A DNA stretch of 14,126 nucleotides from Dehalococcoidia bacterium (GTDB taxonomy: Bacteria > Chloroflexota > Dehalococcoidia > Lucifugimonadales > SHYF01), in contig SHYF01000028.1 in assembly GCA_009692985.1 (NCBI GenBank), positions 1-14,126 on the forward strand, read 5' to 3'. Under the pieces are notes generated by a model, which saw only the letters and a list, made by a program, of their open reading frames with translations, did no database searches and was not told the origin of the DNA. The number at the start of each line of letters is the position of its first letter. Position 1 is the first letter of the stretch. This document shows, piece by piece, positions 13,514-14,126 of the stretch. The position numbers were made by a program, and so were the translations under genes.

Positions 13514-14126
13514 TTATGCTCGGATGTTCTGGATAATGGCCCTTGCAACACCGTCGGCAGTGTACTCCACCTCCACAGTGGCCCCCACTTTCAGGTCTGC
13601 GATAGAAGCCCCACGGCGCTGTACGCCCTGTTCATTGATTGCGAACTGGGTTTCAGCGTTCACTGTCAGCATCAGGGCATCGCCCTTTTCAGGCTGTATA
13701 GTGAGTTTAGCAAGGGTGCCACGGGCGCTGCCGCCGACGTTGACTTCGATGCCCTTGATCACCCCCTTGGCCTTCAGGAGTTCCGGCTGCTTAGTGGGCG
13801 TAGCTTGGGTTTTCGGGGGCTCTGACTGCCTGGTCGGCGTAGGTTGAACTTTGTCACTGGACGGCTTGATGTCCACGATAATGACCCTTGCCACGCCGTC
13901 GGCGGTGTACTCCACCTCCACGGTGGCCCCCGCCTTCAGGTCTGCAATAGAAGCCCCACGACGCTGGACGCCCTGTTCATTGATTGCGAACTGGGTTTCA
14001 GCGTTCACTGTCAGCATCATGGTAGCACCCTGTTCTGTCACTATCGTGATGGAAGTCTTGCCGCCTGTGTGCCACCGCCGGTTACAATTCCCTTGGCCTT
14101 TAGAGTGGCCCCGCTGGTGTCCCTGC
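13514..14126 (-). pseudogene. DUF5666-like repeat protein, partial, with an apparent frameshift near the window edge
   Basis: From 14041 the minus frame reads through to TAA at 13514 (175 residues). It contains two copies of a module LTVNAETQFAINEQGVQRRG followed by ASIADLK.GATVEVEYTADG, joined by a Pro/Thr/Gln linker (PTPTRQSEPPKTQATPTKQP) and LLKAKGVIKGI. This ADLKVG..VEVEY pattern is that of DUF5666-type beta-barrel domains, usually exported; their function is unknown. The first module's own leader (ATLKAKGIVTGGG) is present upstream, at about 14109-14071, but in another reading frame. The two frames meet in the GGCGGTGGCACACAGGCGGC tract (about 14082-14063), where loss of one base would explain the shift. 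The 5' end lies beyond the window. It may be a true pseudogene or an assembly/sequencing error; the GTG at 14041 has no convincing ribosome site. Confidence 0.75.
13541..14037. repeat. Tandem duplication with 345-bp period inside the DUF5666-like gene
   Basis: The segment 13541-13692 recurs at 13886-14037 with few substitutions; for example CCCTGTTCATTGATTGCGAA begins at 13626 and again at 13971, and the surrounding bases are almost the same. The offset of 345 is 115 codons, so the reading frame is kept. High DNA identity indicates a recent intragenic duplication. Confidence 0.92.

Noticed and set aside
13334..13825. A 163-codon plus-strand frame
   Set aside because: Its second half is antisense to the duplicated DUF5666-like gene, and the first half has no recognisable features.
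1..14126. CRISPR array, rRNA gene or complete tRNA gene
   Set aside because: No regularly spaced short repeats, no rRNA-like conserved blocks and no full cloverleaf seen; only the tRNA 3'-end-like fragment at 8039-8059.

Overview
The window reads as a piece of a GC-moderate bacterial genome with a strong catabolic (acyl-CoA) character and many decayed genes. The mix of Cys-less thiolase-like/DUF35 genes, several CaiB/BaiF CoA-transferases, OFA/MCT-like MFS transporters, a Rex fragment and a CoxG fragment is what one meets in Chloroflexota of the Dehalococcoidia/SAR202 type. That taxonomic call is inference from gene content only.

Layout. (1) Positions 1-2825, minus strand: an operon-like run of two thiolase-superfamily lipid-transfer proteins (2825-1665 and 1599-430) followed after 10 bp by a zinc-ribbon/OB-fold DUF35 protein that runs off the window. 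(2) 2826-4355: a weakly coding stretch holding one clear small gene, a GYD-domain protein (3642-3346, minus), with palindromes in its upstream region. (3) 4356-7087, plus strand: a CaiB N-terminal fragment whose stop codon lies one base before the start of an intact CaiB/BaiF CoA-transferase, then a second intact paralogue. (4) 7088-8450: debris. It holds an IS1182-like transposase remnant, the C-terminal half of a DppC/OppC-type ABC permease, a possible tRNA-Pro 3' end without its body, a possible serine-recombinase tail, and a GC-rich repeat. (5) 8446-11480: two divergent MFS carboxylate-type transporters separated by a 148-bp MITE-like element that is related to the repeat at the 3' end of the first transporter. 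(6) 11603-12739: an intact RNase D. (7) 12823-14126, minus strand: a CoxG C-terminal fragment, a Rex C-terminal fragment, and a secreted-type DUF5666-like protein with a 345-bp internal tandem duplication and an apparent frameshift near the window edge.

How the intact genes may work together (inference): MFS proteins import an organic acid, a CaiB-type transferase moves CoA onto it, and the thiolase-fold/DUF35 complex cleaves or processes the CoA ester. The thiolase-fold proteins lack the nucleophilic cysteine, so a retro-aldol role like that of the steroid side-chain aldolase Ltp2-ChsH2(DUF35) is more likely than thiolysis. No CRISPR array, rRNA gene or complete tRNA gene was seen.
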